From Paralichthys olivaceus (taxonomy: Eukaryota; Chordata; Actinopteri; Pleuronectiformes; Paralichthyidae), in the NCBI RefSeq assembly GCF_024713975.1, contig NC_091094.1:23770501-23834500 (forward strand): DNA of 64,000 nucleotides, read 5' to 3'. How positions within the stretch are numbered: the first letter of the stretch is position 1; every line of letters starts with the position of its first letter. The translations under genes and the position numbers were made by a program. Positions 28,814 through 39,720 of the stretch are shown piece after piece. A model generated the notes under the pieces. That model was not told where the DNA came from. It saw nothing but the letters and a program-made list of their open reading frames with translations, and ran no database searches.

Positions 28814-31800
28814 GCCTTGGCCCATTTAGACCTGACAGCACTTTTGGGTGGAGTAAACTGAACGTTCTGCGCATGATTTGTTTGAATAATGGAGCCAATT
28901 TTTTATCCCTTTGCCTTTGTTGTTACGCTGAATTGAAAAGAAGACATACCAATGTAAAAGTGCACAGTTTATTTCTTTACTTTACATTTCCTTCTTTCTT
29001 TTGTACTAAACTGCACTTTTCATCTCTATTTGCTTTTCATCTCTAGTAAACAACGGAGCGCCGTGGCCCGACCTGTGATGAAGCGCACTCGGGCTGAGGA
29101 CTTCATGCACTTGGCTGTGGTGGCTTGTGGGAATCGTCTGGATGAGACCCTGACCATGGTCAAATCAGCCCTCCTGTTCAGCCTCAAGAAGATCAAGTTT
29201 CACATTTTTGCCGAGGACCCCTTGGCCCCACAGTTTGAAGAAAGGGTGAGAAGACTTCAGTAGACTAACGCCTGAATTAATTCAGAGTAAATGTTGACAA
29301 AAATCAGATGTGGTACCAAGACAGTCCTTGATTAAACGCAGCACTGACTTTCTTCTCAGTGTACGCTTCATTAGAGGACGCTCTGATTTGTGATTTAATG
29401 CAGCTCATGTAAAACACTTCCTCTCTCGTTGCAATAGATGACATCAGGATCAGAGCACTTTTAACTCTGCCTCTGTGACTCCCCCCAGCACAGCCACATA
29501 ATCCTTTTAGCTCAAGGCTGGGGCGTAATATATCACCAAGACCCCCTGCAATTTCTCCCTGCACACACACATCAAAGTCACCTTTACAGAGGTGCCTGGC
29601 ATGTTTTTGATTAGTTCCACTGATACGGAAACTAACAGTCTGTTAAAATTACTCCAATTAATGGGCCTCAAACAGCACCTTAAACTGCTTTGAATCCAAA
29701 CCCTGAACCTGTGAACTTGCCGTCAAGCGCGCATGAATTATTTCCATGTGTAGAAAATCCTCCCCCCATGGAAGACGGGGATTCAGATAACAGAGCACGT
29801 GCAGCGTGGAGCTAATGTAGAGAGGCAGTGTGAAGAGACGTGACGTGTGTTTAAGAAAAGGTTGGTCTCAGTCTCTTTTGATCTCTCGTCCTTGTCAGCA
29901 CAAACCTCACCAACCGCTCGCAGCGCTCTCTCTCTTTTCAGGGCCAAACTGGTGAACTGTTGATTTCACAGGGATTCAGCATCTCTTAGTGATACACTGC
30001 TGACTTTAAAGGTACAGGGTGTAAAATGTATATTTTCAAACTAAAATGCAGCCAGCAGCTTTTCCAAACTCTTAAGTACTTAGGATGCAAGAAGTATGCA
30101 TAGCAGAGAGGATGAATTTCCATAGGAAAACATTGTAGTGTAGATGTAGCCTAAGAGGGGGCCTTCCCCTGTTTAGGCTGTTGGTTTTTAAATAAAACAA
30201 CAGCTGACAGCTGCACGGGCTCAACGCAGAGCTGCACATCACCACGACACATGACTTCATTTTTCAAAATGGCATGATTTAAAATCTAGTTCATGTTGAT
30301 AATTCTGTGAAAGTAAAGAGAGATTCGCTTTCAGAATAATGGTTGTTTGAAGTGGTAGGAAGTCCATTAGTTGGTGCCTCTTAATAAAGTGTGATGTGTT
30401 GCTTTACTTCCAGCTGCACCAGTGGCCCCGCTCCATCACAGCCAGGTTCCAGTACACCATCTACCCCATCACCTTCTCCGTGGGGAACGCTGACGAGTGG
30501 AAGAAGCTCTTCAAGCCCTGCGCTGCTCAGAGACTCTTCCTCCCTGTAAGGCTGCAGCTCTTATCTCCTCTCACATCCTCAGTCACCATGCATAATGTGA
30601 TTAGCTTGCCTTCAGAAAAAATGTCATTAATCTATTTCATTTCTACTCAAACAGCAATTTCCTACCCATTATTTTATCCTGGTGTATGGTTCTAATTAAG
30701 TACTGGCGTAGTGAGTGATGATTTCACACCTCTTCGGCAGCATTTACTTAACAAATAAGCCGTCTCCAGGGATGTTATCCAGTAATTTCATCAAGTGGAG
30801 ATTGTGCGAGGCAATTGATTTTATTTTTCTTTCCTGGGTAAATTGAAATAGCACTCAGCTTACTTTGCATGTAATGAACATATTGCAGGTCACATAGATC
30901 CATAGTTTTTTTTCCCTTGCTGCAAGGCAATCAATGAACATTCACCATTCTCTTAATTAGAAACACCTACTGAGCACCTTGTAGGAGTCTTTTTGTCACT
31001 GTATTAAATTATGCAAAGAGTGGACTAGATATGATGATATGGTGAAGCAGTGTGGGATCATGGAACTTGTTGTCTTCACCATCATCGCCAACAAAAATCT
31101 ACCTAATATGACTCAAGTCACGTTTAAGGATGAGTTCATGTTTTAAAGTTTTATTCACGTCACCCAGCAAATGGTGATGAATAATCGTGATCCAATACAA
31201 ATAGTGGAAGCAGCTGACTGGCTAACTGGCCAACTGGCTAGCAGTGTGTTTTTTTCATCATACATCATTTCTCCCTGAAGTTATATCAGAGACAGGCAAA
31301 GCCACCGGTAAAACGGATATGATGCAGTTAAAAGGCCAGCAAAATGAAACGTCCCATTACCTTGAACAAAGAGTTTGAACATTGTTTGAAACCTTTTAGA
31401 TAATGTAACAACACAACTCAACAAAATATAGAATGTATAGATGTTTGTTTTTTTTACATATTATATCTTTATATGGAAATATTTAAATGGAAAACTTGCA
31501 TATGAACTGAATGTCTGATCAATGCTCGCGCGCTGTGTACAACAATAACTTCTATAGAAACACAATTGTGCTTGCATAAGAGGAACTGTCTGGCGTACGT
31601 GCAGACTGACGATTCGAAACTAGACAGACACCTTTTACTTTTTTACCCTTAACTATCAAATGACTGTTGCCATGCACTTGGCAGATGTAACCTCAGAGTT
31701 CATGTCCTTTCTTGTAGCAAACTTCTTCTTTCGCGCAGAAGCAATAGCAGACAGCTTCCTGTGCCAACCAGACCACAGGTGGCTTCAGTGTTCATGCTAT

Positions 31801-34800
31801 CACTCAGAAACAGTTGTCTCTTATGTGTCCTGTTTACCTGACTGTATAAAAACCTTCTTCTTTCCCTATAAGGGGTTGTTCCACTTTGAGTATTCATGCT
31901 GACTGTGCAACCCTCTGCAGAGCTTTCTATTAAATGACCTAAAGACAACTCCGGTCTGAGAAACTCCAGATACATTTCCACCACAATATCTTTAAGTGGG
32001 AGATTGTTTGTGACGGGTTGCACACTCCTTGTCTAATTATATTTCTTTGTTATGTGCCAGTTACATCGGTATTAATATGTCCTGAGAATGGCTTTCTGTC
32101 TTCATCTTTTTTTATAACAAGGAGCTTTCGCAACATTCCAGGTCTTCAATGTTTAAATTATGTTTTATCTTCTTTTGGAGACACTGGTCCAATGTGCTGG
32201 TCACTCCACAGACAAATTAGGGTGATGTTGCTTCAAATGTCTGGCCATGCTTGACGTACTGCCACTGTCACATAGCTTTTCTCATGGCACAACTACATAA
32301 CAGTTTTGTCAAAATGTCCCCATGTAGGATTTAAATGATACTGGAGTCTTCTCCAATTCTTCTGCTCCTCCAGTAGCTGTGTCTATCACTGTCTACTAAT
32401 TTTAACATGTGCAGTTCACGTGAACACAGAACAGCTTGATTTAACTGCATGTCTGGATTGAAATATATGCAAATCTTTACTTTTAAGACGGCAACACAAA
32501 AACGGTTACACTAATATGTAAACGTTCCAATTAATCCGCAGTACGACCGTGTTTTGAACCGTGGGGGTCGATCCATAAAGATCTAGCTTTATTTGTGGTC
32601 CGTTTCACCACAGTTAGTGTAAAGGTTAAGAGCTCTAAGAGGGAACTTTGATGCTAATTATGTGGACGTCCGGGCTGTTTTGTGGTTTACAATCCATTAG
32701 TGTAACCACACCATTTGCCAAGCACCATTTATACTGACAGAGAAATCTGTGTTCCCTTACCCAGAGTCCTCATTACCTGTTATTACACAGCTGTGGACAT
32801 GCACACATACTTTTAGGTTGGTGAAGCATTGGTCTGCTGCTCTGTTTGGACTTGTTGGGATTAGTAGTAGCAGCTCCTCGCTGCTTTCAGCAAAATAATA
32901 CAAGGTCAAGCCGCCTGCAGCATACTGACATGGTGTCTTCTGGCATTAGTGAGCAGCTAGAGCACAAAAACTGAGTCCAGCTCCCAGTGGTTCTGTCTGT
33001 ATGAACTGTGCATATCAGACTTTATCGACCGAGTTACAATTGTACCAACTCGGCCACAGAGGCTGCCTGAAGCTCTGTCTCTGCTGCATACTCTAAATGG
33101 TATATTGAGAGTGGTACACTGTGTTACAGCATGTGCTTAAACTATGAAGTTAAACATAATACACTCTGTCATTATACCCCAGTGGAAGTTCTTTTGTGTG
33201 GTTTAAACCTAATAGTTTCTTCACTCTGAAAACTGGCTTCCTGGCAGTGTTGGAGTAAAAAAAACTATATTTATCGGAGCCAGGCTTTGTGTTATTTGTC
33301 TGCGTCGCATTGACAGCTCAATTCATCAGTGGATACTGGAAGTAATTATCTCAGCCACCAAAATGTTTGTTGGTCTTCCACAGACCACCTCTGTCTCGGT
33401 ACTGACATTTAAAAAACAAAATGTGATCACAACATCGTCATAAACTTGTAAGCAGTGAAAAACAGTGTTCCTTTGTCAACTCTTTGTGAAATGCTAGAAC
33501 GTTTCTACACTCTGATTTTCGTCTGATTTGTTCATATTTGAGTGAGTTAGTGTCAGAACAACCTGTTTTATGCATCTAGGGAGGTGTAGTATGACAAAGA
33601 GAGAACATTTTGGTATGTTTTCTTATTTTAAGAAGTATAGCTACCCTCTACAAATGTTGCTGATTGAGCTCTATCTTAGCTAAGCTAACAGCATGGCTGT
33701 ATGGATGGAACAGTTGTCCCACCTCTGTGATCCAGACTGAAATATCTCAACAAATGTTGTCTGGACTCACTCTAAGGCCACCATGAGGTTGACATTTCGG
33801 TATGGTCTTGATAATTGTCCACCATTTGTAGTGTAAAGACATGCATGGTCTCTTCAGGATGAATTTCAGGAACCTTTGAGGACCAGCTTCACAGAACTTC
33901 TAGCTGGGCTGTCGACTCTTAATTCTGCTGAAAGACTGAAGCTGTGTTTTTAACTTCCTTTATCTCCACTTAAACATTTAGATGATTTGAGCTGAAGTGA
34001 ACCTCATGGTGCTTTCTGCATACTTTATGGTTATGATTTATTAATATGCAAGTCACTGTCTGGGAAAGCAAGCTGTTGGCAAGCTGTGTGCAGATGAAGA
34101 GTGTGTACCAACAGCAGTTTTATTCATGTAACTTAATTTTTGGATGTTACATCGTGTAATCTTGTCTATTCATGTTCTTTTTAGATGGGAGACTGGTCAT
34201 AAATATTCTGCTGATGACTGTGCTTGTGCTCGCAGGTCATCCTGAAGGACGTGGACTCGTTGCTCTATGTGGACACAGATGTCCTCTTCCTGCGGCCCAT
34301 GGATGACATCTGGAGTCTCCTGAAGTCCTTCAACAGCAGCCAGCTCGCGGCAATGGCTCCAGAGCACGAGGTCCCCAAGATTGGCTGGTACAGCCGCTTC
34401 GCACGCCACCCTTTCTACGGGGTCACGGGGGTCAACTCCGGTGTCATGCTGATGAATCTCACCAGGATCCGCAGCACACTGTTCAAAGTAAGTAGTCACA
34501 TTTCTCCTCACTGTGATCAGTTGGAAGCTGAAGTGAGCTGTGATGTCTCTTTTGCATTCTAAAGGGTTTTTTTTTTCTCTTCGAGCTGAACTCACACAGG
34601 CTGAGTGCTCTGAGTGGGCTGTGATTGAAGCTTTCTGATTACCACGCTAGCATCGCAGACTTGTGCCCTCGGAACTCAATTTAGCAACTCTCCAGTTCTT
34701 AATGCTGCCAGCAGATTGCAAATGGAAGCTGGAATATAAATGTGCTCCTCCTTTGATGATGTGTTTTTGAAAATGAAAAAAAGGAGAAGGCTGCTCTCGA

Positions 34801-37800
34801 GCTGTTTTTCGAGTGAACGTTGTTGTTGGTTTTTCAGAACAGTATGATCCCCAGTGGCCTGTCGTGGGAGGATCTTCTACATCCACTCTACCAGAAGTAC
34901 AAGAACCACATCACATGGGGAGACCAGGACCTGCTCAACATCATCTTCCACTATAACCCAGGTGTATTCATGTTATATACTGTGAGCAGTACGCTGGAAA
35001 CACGATGCAAAAGCATAAAGAAGTCTATTCAAAGTCAAACTAATACATCGAGCTGTTTATATAAACACATTTTAAAATTCCAGTCTGCACATCTTTAACT
35101 GAGCAATTTCACACTGTTAACATGTTCACATAAATAGCATCTTATTTCATTGTAAATATAACAGCCCACACTATGAATGTTGATCAGCAAACACATGTGG
35201 ATGTGGCCATAGGCAGCAGCACGCTTCAGTGGCAGAATGAGTTCCAGCTGCAGCAGCCAGATGTGGGCATTAAGTGCTCAGAGCCATCGGCAGAGCTGGC
35301 ATGGCTGGTGTTTGCTCGACAATGCTGCAGAGTGGAGTATTTGTTTTACATGGCATAGCTTTGAGCTCTATGCTGTCTCCAGAGGAAGACACATCAGCTC
35401 GTAAACATCGTTTGGAACCGTTTTTGGCTTGTTCAGCAATCAGGGAAACATACGAAAGTCTCCTTAGATCAGGATATAATGGAGTCTAAAGGGAATAAAA
35501 TGGAGCTGGCATTTTGATTTGTGATGTTTTTTAAGTGTAAGAAAAACATCTGTATATTCTGTAAGATCATTTTGACACTTTTGATATGGTAATTTGTCCC
35601 ATACTTGATCCTGGGCTCATTACACCCAGGATATATGAATATAATGGGCTCAAATGAGCGACCTCATATGAGCATCTATGCTGTCGCTCAAAATGTTATC
35701 TTCATTCTTACAGTAAATATACATTCCCTCTGAGCAGGTGCAGTATAATCACCATCAGTCAATGAGCTGCTGCACTGGAGCAGTTGGTAGTTGATTACTT
35801 TGCTCATGGGCACCTCACAGTGTAAACAGCTCTTTTTTTGTCGTATTTGTTTCGTGTAAATACTGAATGAGATTAGAGGAAAAACATTCAGACCGAGAGA
35901 CCATAAAGAAGAGAATGATGCTGTTTTTCTTAACAGTCCATCCTCCGTTCTCTGTACGGTTTTCTCTGTATTGATTGCCCTGTTAATGTGTGGGACACAG
36001 ACTCTTTTCACTGCACTGGGCTGTATAGACGTTTTGTGTTGAGAAGTTTTGCTATATCATTACTGCCAGTACTGTAAAGAAATTATCCTGATCCTCACAC
36101 TCATTTGTACACGTTAGTTTATCACTGACTACATTTACATTGACACCAATAATATGATTATTGGCCTTATTCCGACTAACACTTTACTTTTATTATGATG
36201 TTTATACAAGTTTGCTAATAGAATTTTCTTTACACGTCACAGAGCATAGTCTTGATTATGACTCACTGACAATTCTGCAAAGTTTTTGAAAATATTGCCA
36301 TTGCGATGTTTGCACTAATCTAAAAACGTAATGATTTCAATTTACCTGAAAACACACAGAATAACTATGGTTTATCCCTCACACCAAAAATGTGAATCCT
36401 TCGTAGCGCCAGCCATCTTTTTTTACACAAACCCAGATCAAGCAGTTGGTAACAGCCGTATGTCAAAGTAGCATATCTCCAATAAGATGTTTTAATGCGG
36501 TTACATCGTATATGTTTACACAATGCAACTACTGTCAGAATACTCCACATGTTTTAGTTCTATCATAGCTTATTCTAGCATGACCTTACAATAAGACAAT
36601 TCTGTTTGCATAGCAGTGTCTTATTCCGAATATTGCCTTTATCAGGTAAATATCAGAATATTGCTGTCCATGTAAACGTGTCTACTGAACCATTAGGGTG
36701 TTATACTCAGCATATTACATTGTTTATTGTTATATACTGTACATGTGTGTGACCAGTCAGACAGGTGAAGCCAGAGAAAGTCTTATTGAACAACTGAATA
36801 CAGAAACCAGTGTTTTACACTGTGAGAGGAACTCTAATTAGAATGAATAGGGTGATCCTCTGGAACACTGATTCCATATTGATAGATATTGATAGACAGC
36901 ATATGCTCCTGGCTGTGCAGTGCATACATATTCTACTATTTTCCAGCTGCATATTTAGTTTTCTCCTCACAATCAACACAGTTGTTTGTTTTACAAATCC
37001 TATATTCTCCAGTCTTTCAATAGCAGTCTGGTCGATGTTGGTACTTTTTTTTTTAAATAATGAAAAGGATAATGTCACATATAAAGATAGAGTTTTGAAT
37101 CAAACCCCTGTTTACTGTGAGGATAGATATGTGGTCTACTGTCGTTCAGACTTTCAGCACAGATTCTTCTTTGTGAACTGGGGAATCACTTTTATTAAAC
37201 TTTATAAGCCACTGTGCTCACTTTGCCCTCCTGTCCTTCTCAGTTGGATTGCTTGAGTTATAATATGACTTTCAACAGATCTGTAACTGTTTGTTTTTGT
37301 GTGTTGTTTTTATTTTCCAGAGTGTCTCTTCATCTTCCCCTGCCAGTGGAACTACAGGCCTGATCACTGTATGTACGGCAGTAACTGTAAAGGGGCTGAG
37401 GAGGATGGTGTGTCCATCCTCCACGGCAACCGTGGAGTCTACCATGACGACAAGCAGCCAGCCTTTAAAGTAGTGTATGATGCAATACGTGATGTAAGTA
37501 TTCCAAAGTATTCAGTTTTCACTGGCACAAAGTGGTACTGACGCATAGCGCCCTCTGTTGAAACCCCACACCCAGTGCAAGGTGGATGTAGTTGTGTGTG
37601 TTTGTACACTCACTGAGCACTTTATTAGGAACACCATACCAACACTGGGCATTTACCAATATCTGTTTTTTATGTTAAATTTGTTCTTAAGAAAACTACA
37701 TTAGATAAATTAGGTGTTCTTAGAATGCACATTTGTTCACGCGTGTCTTCGTAAATTGAAAGCACAGAAATCAAAAAGAAAATTTAAGAAGTCATGAATG

Positions 37801-38696
37801 CGAGAATGGAAAAAACGACAATGTAAAGACTGTATCAGATGGACATTCATGCAGCCAAGCTGCTGTTCTACCACATCCCTCTTCTACTGGATTCAACTCA
37901 TGTTTATATTCATGAAACCAGTCTGAGACTTTTCTTTAGTAACCTGCTGCATCATCATGCTGGAGGAAGCCATTGAAAGATGGCTATATTTTGGCCCTAT
38001 GAGGTATATATAAGAGTACTGAGATTGTGTTTTAGAGAAGTAATATAATGGATTATGATAAATATTCAATATATTGCTATTTTAGTAATACACCTACATA
38101 TATCAATGGCTTTGAATTTGTCTATGATTAATTTTCATCTGACTGTAAAGCCAAGAAGCACATTTTCCATAAAATGTGTTAATCTTGACCTGCTCCTTTA
38201 AAGACATGAGCTCAGGAAAAGAGCAGCTTTGAGAATGTTCTCTCTCGCTCACATTTAACAATCTGGGTCAGTTTTTAAATTTAGAATTTGTTTGCTCTTT
38301 GAGTAGAGTCATTTCCCCCCCTGCTCTGCGGAGATAAGCCTCTTATAGATGAGCTGTGTCGTAATTTATGATTAATAGAGAACCCCCCCTACCCCATCCC
38401 TGTTGAAGTCTTTTGTATATACTATTTAATATGTGATATGTTTCATTAAAAAAAATCATGAAATGATGTAGCTCTGGGGGCAGAACTGACACAGAATTGT
38501 GATGTCTCCATCTCCACAGTTTCCCTTTGAGGACAACATGTTTCAGTCACTCTTCTACCCCATCCAGAGCAAGTTCCTGGACACAGTTAACACTCTGTGT
38601 GGCCGAATCCCTCAAGTCTTCCTGAAGCAGATAGAGAAGAGCATGAGGAAGGTGTTTGAGGAGAAAGTGGTCAAACACGTCATAGTGCACAAATAA
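16600..38696 (+). CDS. gxylt2: gxylt2, glucoside alpha-1,3-xylosyltransferase 2
   Basis: The enzyme transfers xylose from UDP-xylose to O-glucose on EGF repeats of Notch and related proteins, in the ER/Golgi. Exons 16600-16907, 29047-29245, 30414-30545, 34236-34487, 34838-34961, 37321-37493 and 38520-38696 join in phase to 454 codons; the human protein is about 443 aa. Residues 7-25 form a type II signal-anchor ([19 protein letters not shown]), followed by a low-complexity Lys/Glu stem. The GT8-type catalytic domain starts at [16 protein letters not shown]. It includes [20 protein letters not shown], the DXD metal/donor site VDTDVLF (D226, D228), [20 protein letters not shown] and [17 protein letters not shown], and ends with the [15 protein letters not shown] block. 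GXYLT2 rather than GXYLT1 is inferred from the SHQ1-GXYLT2-PPP4R2 gene order. The ATG has A at -3. A retrotransposon sits in intron 1. Confidence 0.95.
18702..19022. mobile_element. Possible hAT-like non-autonomous remnant
   Basis: The left part reads tagagcccgactgatatgg with later ggccaatgctgatactgat. Near the right are catcggtcgatatttatctg and aatccaggctc. This resembles the fish repeat with tagagctcgaccgatat ends, but the copy is diverged and its borders are uncertain. Confidence 0.35.
20983..21328 (+). repeat. 5' LTR
   Basis: 346 bp, TGTGG...CCACA, read by eye as identical to the 3' LTR. A possible TATA-like tttaaag lies at about 21182. AATAAA is at 21262-21267, directly after a small hairpin, gttgcc/ggcaac (21241-21258). 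Another aataaaag lies at about 21087. The U3/R/U5 limits cannot be fixed from sequence. Confidence 0.95.
21331..21348 (+). other. Primer-binding site (tRNA-Lys type)
   Basis: tggcgcctgaacagggac starts two bases after the 5' LTR. It differs by one base (T for C at position 8) from the well-known site complementary to the 3' end of tRNA-Lys3 (UUU). Either the host tRNA carries a matching variant or a G-U pair is tolerated. Confidence 0.85.
21365..22528 (+). CDS. Retrotransposon Gag and start of protease
   Basis: A 387-codon frame. Residues about 80-212 are rich in heptad-like Leu/Glu/Arg/Gln and should form a long coiled coil (for example [13 protein letters not shown]). A Pro/Arg-rich basic linker follows. 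Then comes one CCHC zinc knuckle (C283, C286, H291, C296; [14 protein letters not shown]), typical of nucleocapsids. The aspartic protease active site follows as ALLDTGC with D337. I do not see the usual Gypsy capsid major-homology pattern, so capsid assembly may rely on the coiled coil; that is inference. The frame stops at 22526-22528, just after an eight-A run (22516-22523), before the protease region is complete. The protease similarity continues in the next frame. Confidence 0.88.
   Translation: MGGRSSLERAIQGLAARQQSTAALHRQQTQALANIAAERREDRALLRELLQRPATPPTEPGTSSRQPSAETCGWPEEERNERRLNSARLVSRITALSSELADERNTGESASQLRETETSERLRLERDMKDLQTKYERAIREIEFTKKRLQQQNKRQLERRISDLQAENEESQRNIQQLKEQTQRLTAELRDTKLHLEGQQSRNHDLEKRRKSDSEPSGARQQCIPAGRPRPAPRQRVPPAPPGGTAPPAGPRNKRAEAAPRGPAYASGRPAPGGAPQTPGQECWRCGQSGHFRRECPLMEVGQRVGVAGPPASSHGPGETYHIPVCIQGGIHQALLDTGCNQTMIHQRLVRTGALMEASWVKVRCVHGDIHEYPVVTLLISYKGKKT
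22572..25529 (+). CDS. Retrotransposon Pol: integrase, reverse transcriptase, RNase H
   Basis: A 985-codon frame from the first ATG; the frame is open further upstream to the A run near 22516 and there carries the protease end ([12 protein letters not shown] spans the ATG). Integrase comes first: zinc-binding H140, H147, C174, C177; catalytic D209 (MDLIGPL), D268 (LTDQGTSF) and E304 (DGLVERFNK), the last two 35 residues apart; and a GPF-type module at 443-445. Reverse transcriptase follows: D645 ([12 protein letters not shown]) and YLDD at 706-709. RNase H is last: D857 ([11 protein letters not shown]), E898 and D923. All catalytic residues I can check are present and no internal stop is seen. 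It probably starts by frameshift from gag, not at this ATG. It ends 17 bp before the 3' LTR, without env or chromodomain. Confidence 0.95.
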   Translation: MGTDWPGFRGQARAAVGVRSRAVGKCELCAVLTGETEPETVGGAAGLAEPRPEAPLIPPVSPMDDFPLEQSRDETLRHAFDQVVSIDGSAVSPNAAHSHPHFSIIRDRLYRVSRDTQTGEEITQLLVPKSRREMVFQAAHYNPMSGHLGYEKSLNRIMARFYWPGIRADVSRWCASCRECQLVNPPATPKAPLRPLPLIEVPFERIGMDLIGPLDRSARGHRFVLVLVDYATRYPEAVPLRTISAKSVAQALFQVISRVGIPKEILTDQGTSFMSRTLRELYELLGVHSIRTSVYHPQTDGLVERFNKTLKNMIRKFVHEDSRNWDKWLDPLLFAVREVPQSSTGFSPFELLFGRKPRGVLDLVKEDWETGLSASKNEIQYVLDLRAKLHSLGVLSRENLLQAQQRQQRLYNRGTKLRTFDPGDKVLVLLPSSSSKLLAKWQGPFVVTRRVGEVDYEVVRSDRGGATQIYHLNLLKKWREVASVSLATTVIERDELGPEVSKPDYSAPVSYDDHLSPSQRAEVAKVQWRFADVFSPLPGRTTLIHHHIETPPGVTVRSRPYRLPEHKRKIVQTELQAMLEMGVIEESHSDWCCPVVLARKTDGSTRFCVDYRRVNAVSKFDAYPMPRVDELLDRLGTARFFTTLDLTKGYWQIPLSPESKEKTAFSTPYGLYQFVALPFGLFGAPATFQRLMDRVLRPHFAYAAAYLDDVIIYSETWEQHMRQVGAVLESLRRAGLTANPKKCAVGRREVRYLGYHLGGGQVRPQVEKTAAVAACPAPKTKKEVRRFLGLAGYYRRFIPAFSELASPLTDLTRKGASDPVQWTEQCQLAFERVKLALCGKPLLYTPNFSLPFVLQTDASNSGLGAVLSQEVEGTDRPVLYISRKLVQREKSYSTVEKECLAIRWAVGALRYYLLGRPFTLWSDHAPLQWLHRMKDANARITRWYLALQPFNFKVIHRPGTRMVVADFLSRSAEGGGGLAAGGIPA
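25547..25892 (+). repeat. 3' LTR
   Basis: 346 bp, with no difference found from the 5' LTR on visual comparison. The preceding bases (cgggcggtgggggta) are G-rich but interrupted by T, so the polypurine tract is not classical. A G-run at about 25488-25498 inside the end of pol is an alternative. Confidence 0.95.
28020..28118 (+). repeat. LINE/SINE-like tail ending in (ATT)n
   Basis: The block aaagcactttgagctgcatt, then gaaaggtgctatacaagtaa, followed by (att)n, matches the familiar vertebrate repeat tail with gtgctatataaataaa. The class is assigned from memory. Confidence 0.55.
28764..28811. repeat. (CA)n microsatellite
   Basis: About 24 CA units, uninterrupted. Confidence 0.97.
29047..29245 (+). 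CDS. gxylt2: gxylt2 exon 2
   Basis: The acceptor is catctctag|taaac and the donor is gaaagg|gtgaga; 199 nt, ending in phase 0. It encodes the first strand of the catalytic fold, [16 protein letters not shown] and [19 protein letters not shown]. Confidence 0.94.
29246..30413 (+). other. gxylt2 intron 2
   Basis: Apart from a short MITE-like start at 30003-30030 (ttaaaggtacagggtg), no element is recognised. Confidence 0.7.
30414..30545 (+). CDS. gxylt2: gxylt2 exon 3
   Basis: Acceptor acttccag, donor ctccct|gtaagg; 132 nt, phase 0 at both ends. It encodes [20 protein letters not shown] and [11 protein letters not shown]. Confidence 0.94.
30546..34235 (+). other. gxylt2 intron 3 (3.7 kb)
   Basis: AT-rich, with one recognisable fish repeat at about 33715-33900. 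No further genes or clear repeats are seen. Confidence 0.7.
33715..33900 (+). repeat. Dispersed fish repeat (aaatatctcaacaa / ccaccatgaggttgacattt)
   Basis: The segment contains agactgaaatatctcaacaa, then ccaccatgaggttgacattt and a catgcatggtctcttcagga block. I recognise these as parts of a common teleost tandem-structured repeat. Borders and class are uncertain. Confidence 0.5.
34236..34487 (+). CDS. gxylt2: gxylt2 exon 4 (DXD motif)
   Basis: Acceptor gctcgcag, donor ttcaaa|gtaagt; 252 nt, phase 0. It encodes [20 protein letters not shown] with the metal-binding DXD, and [16 protein letters not shown]. It is the most conserved exon. Confidence 0.96.
34838..34961 (+). CDS. gxylt2: gxylt2 exon 5
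   Basis: Acceptor tttttcag, donor acccag|gtgtat; 124 nt, ending in phase 1. It encodes [20 protein letters not shown] and [15 protein letters not shown]. Confidence 0.94.
34962..37320 (+). other. gxylt2 intron 5
   Basis: It contains a MITE at 36127-36691; nothing else is recognised. Confidence 0.7.
36127..36691. mobile_element. MITE with ctac-tttacat inverted ends
   Basis: The left end gactacatttacattgacac and the right end tgtccatgtaaacgtgtcta are imperfect reverse complements about 565 bp apart. Internal gattattggccttattccga and ccgaatattgcc blocks are also partly inverted. From memory it matches a teleost MITE with gactacgtttacatgcaca ends. No reading frame. Confidence 0.6.
37321..37493 (+). 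CDS. gxylt2: gxylt2 exon 6
   Basis: Acceptor attttccag, donor cgtgat|gtaagt; 173 nt. It encodes [18 protein letters not shown] and [16 protein letters not shown], both strongly conserved GXYLT segments. Confidence 0.95.
37494..38519 (+). other. gxylt2 intron 6
   Basis: The part at 37605-37990 starts cactgagcactttattagga and includes ttcatgaaaccagtctgaga and catcatgctggaggaagcca. This is a recognisable vertebrate dispersed repeat of uncertain class. The rest is unremarkable. Confidence 0.55.
38520..38696 (+). CDS. gxylt2: gxylt2 exon 7 (C terminus and stop)
   Basis: Acceptor atctccacag; 177 nt including the TAA at 38694-38696. It encodes [20 protein letters not shown] and [17 protein letters not shown], ending VIVHK. 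Confidence 0.95.
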   Translation, partial: FPFEDNMFQSLFYPIQSKFLDTVNTLCGRIPQVFLKQIEKSMRKVFEEKVVKHVIVHK

Positions 38697-39720
38697 CCGA
38701 TGGAGAGAGAGGACTCCTCTGTTTTTTCAGACAATGCCAAGGACCGTCCGGCTGTGCATTATGTGTCAAAGCAGCATCTCCCAAACAGGAGTGGCGGCTC
38801 AGCATTTGCAGTGTATTCAACACGTGATGAAAATGGTCTTATGAGCAATATGACCCTCTAGCGATGGCGTGGGGAATAAGCCTATTGTGCACACAGAAGC
38901 ATACAGTGCTGGTCAGTGATGCTGTAGAATAGGTTTCCCTTACTCCCAGTAATATGAGTTGTGATGAGGTGAATGATAATGTTGGAAAGTTACAGTGGAG
39001 GAAAAGACAGTGGGTTATTTTTCAAGAATTATTATTATTATCATCAGGTCTTCATCTCAAGTGTAAAAGCGAAAATGAAAGTATATTTTTGTCAATCCAG
39101 TGCTTGACAAAAGTATCTGCCTTCCTTATTTTCCTCATGAACATAGTATTAAGCAAAACAAAGTCAACTTTGGGCTTTGGAAAGCTTTACTACTGAGAGT
39201 AGTAAATTCATAAACCACTCCTTTAAAAATCATGTGAATGTTTTACCAGCAAATAACTTGAACCGTGAGCCTGAGTGAATGAGAGGAGCTGTGTGTTACT
39301 GTTACAGAGCAAGTATGGACTTTCATGTTTCACACCGAATGTTGAAATGCACTTTCAAGAATGATATTAGGACTGGACGGTTGTAAACACACGAAATGAG
39401 ACGCAGCACTGTCAAAGTGAATCAATACCAAAGGTGCTAGCGTTTAAGAAGTGACATACTACAACAGATTATGTGCCATATATAATGTCGGCCATGTTTG
39501 CTATTATAAGACAATGGGTGGTATAGGCGTGTGTGTTGTGTGGGTATCTTTGTAATATGAAGTATGTTGTGTTGTGAACACATGGGTCATATGTTTTAGC
39601 AACATTACTTTAAATGTGGCTCAATTGTCTAAATGTATCAAATGATTCAAACTGGAAACTGAAAAAGGCTGAACAGTCACCGTGTGTTTCTGAAATAAAA
39701 CAATGCAATGTCCTGAGCCT
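38697..39720 (+). other. gxylt2: gxylt2 3' UTR (inferred)
   Basis: About 1 kb of non-coding sequence follows the stop, up to AATAAA at 39694-39699 and a likely cleavage site shortly after. It was chosen as the first canonical signal; use of later signals cannot be excluded. Confidence 0.55.
39694..39699 (+). terminator. gxylt2: Probable gxylt2 polyadenylation signal
   Basis: Canonical AATAAA in gaaataaaacaatg, about 1 kb after the stop codon. It is assigned by position only. Confidence 0.5.

Larger units (their letters stand above)
16908..29046 (+). other. gxylt2 intron 1 (12.1 kb)
   Basis: It contains the LTR retrotransposon at 20983-25892, a possible DNA-transposon remnant at 18702-19022, a LINE-like tail at 28020-28118 and a (CA)n tract at 28764-28811. 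The remaining sequence (16940-18700, 19030-20980, 25900-28000) shows no gene or clear repeat to me. Confidence 0.7.
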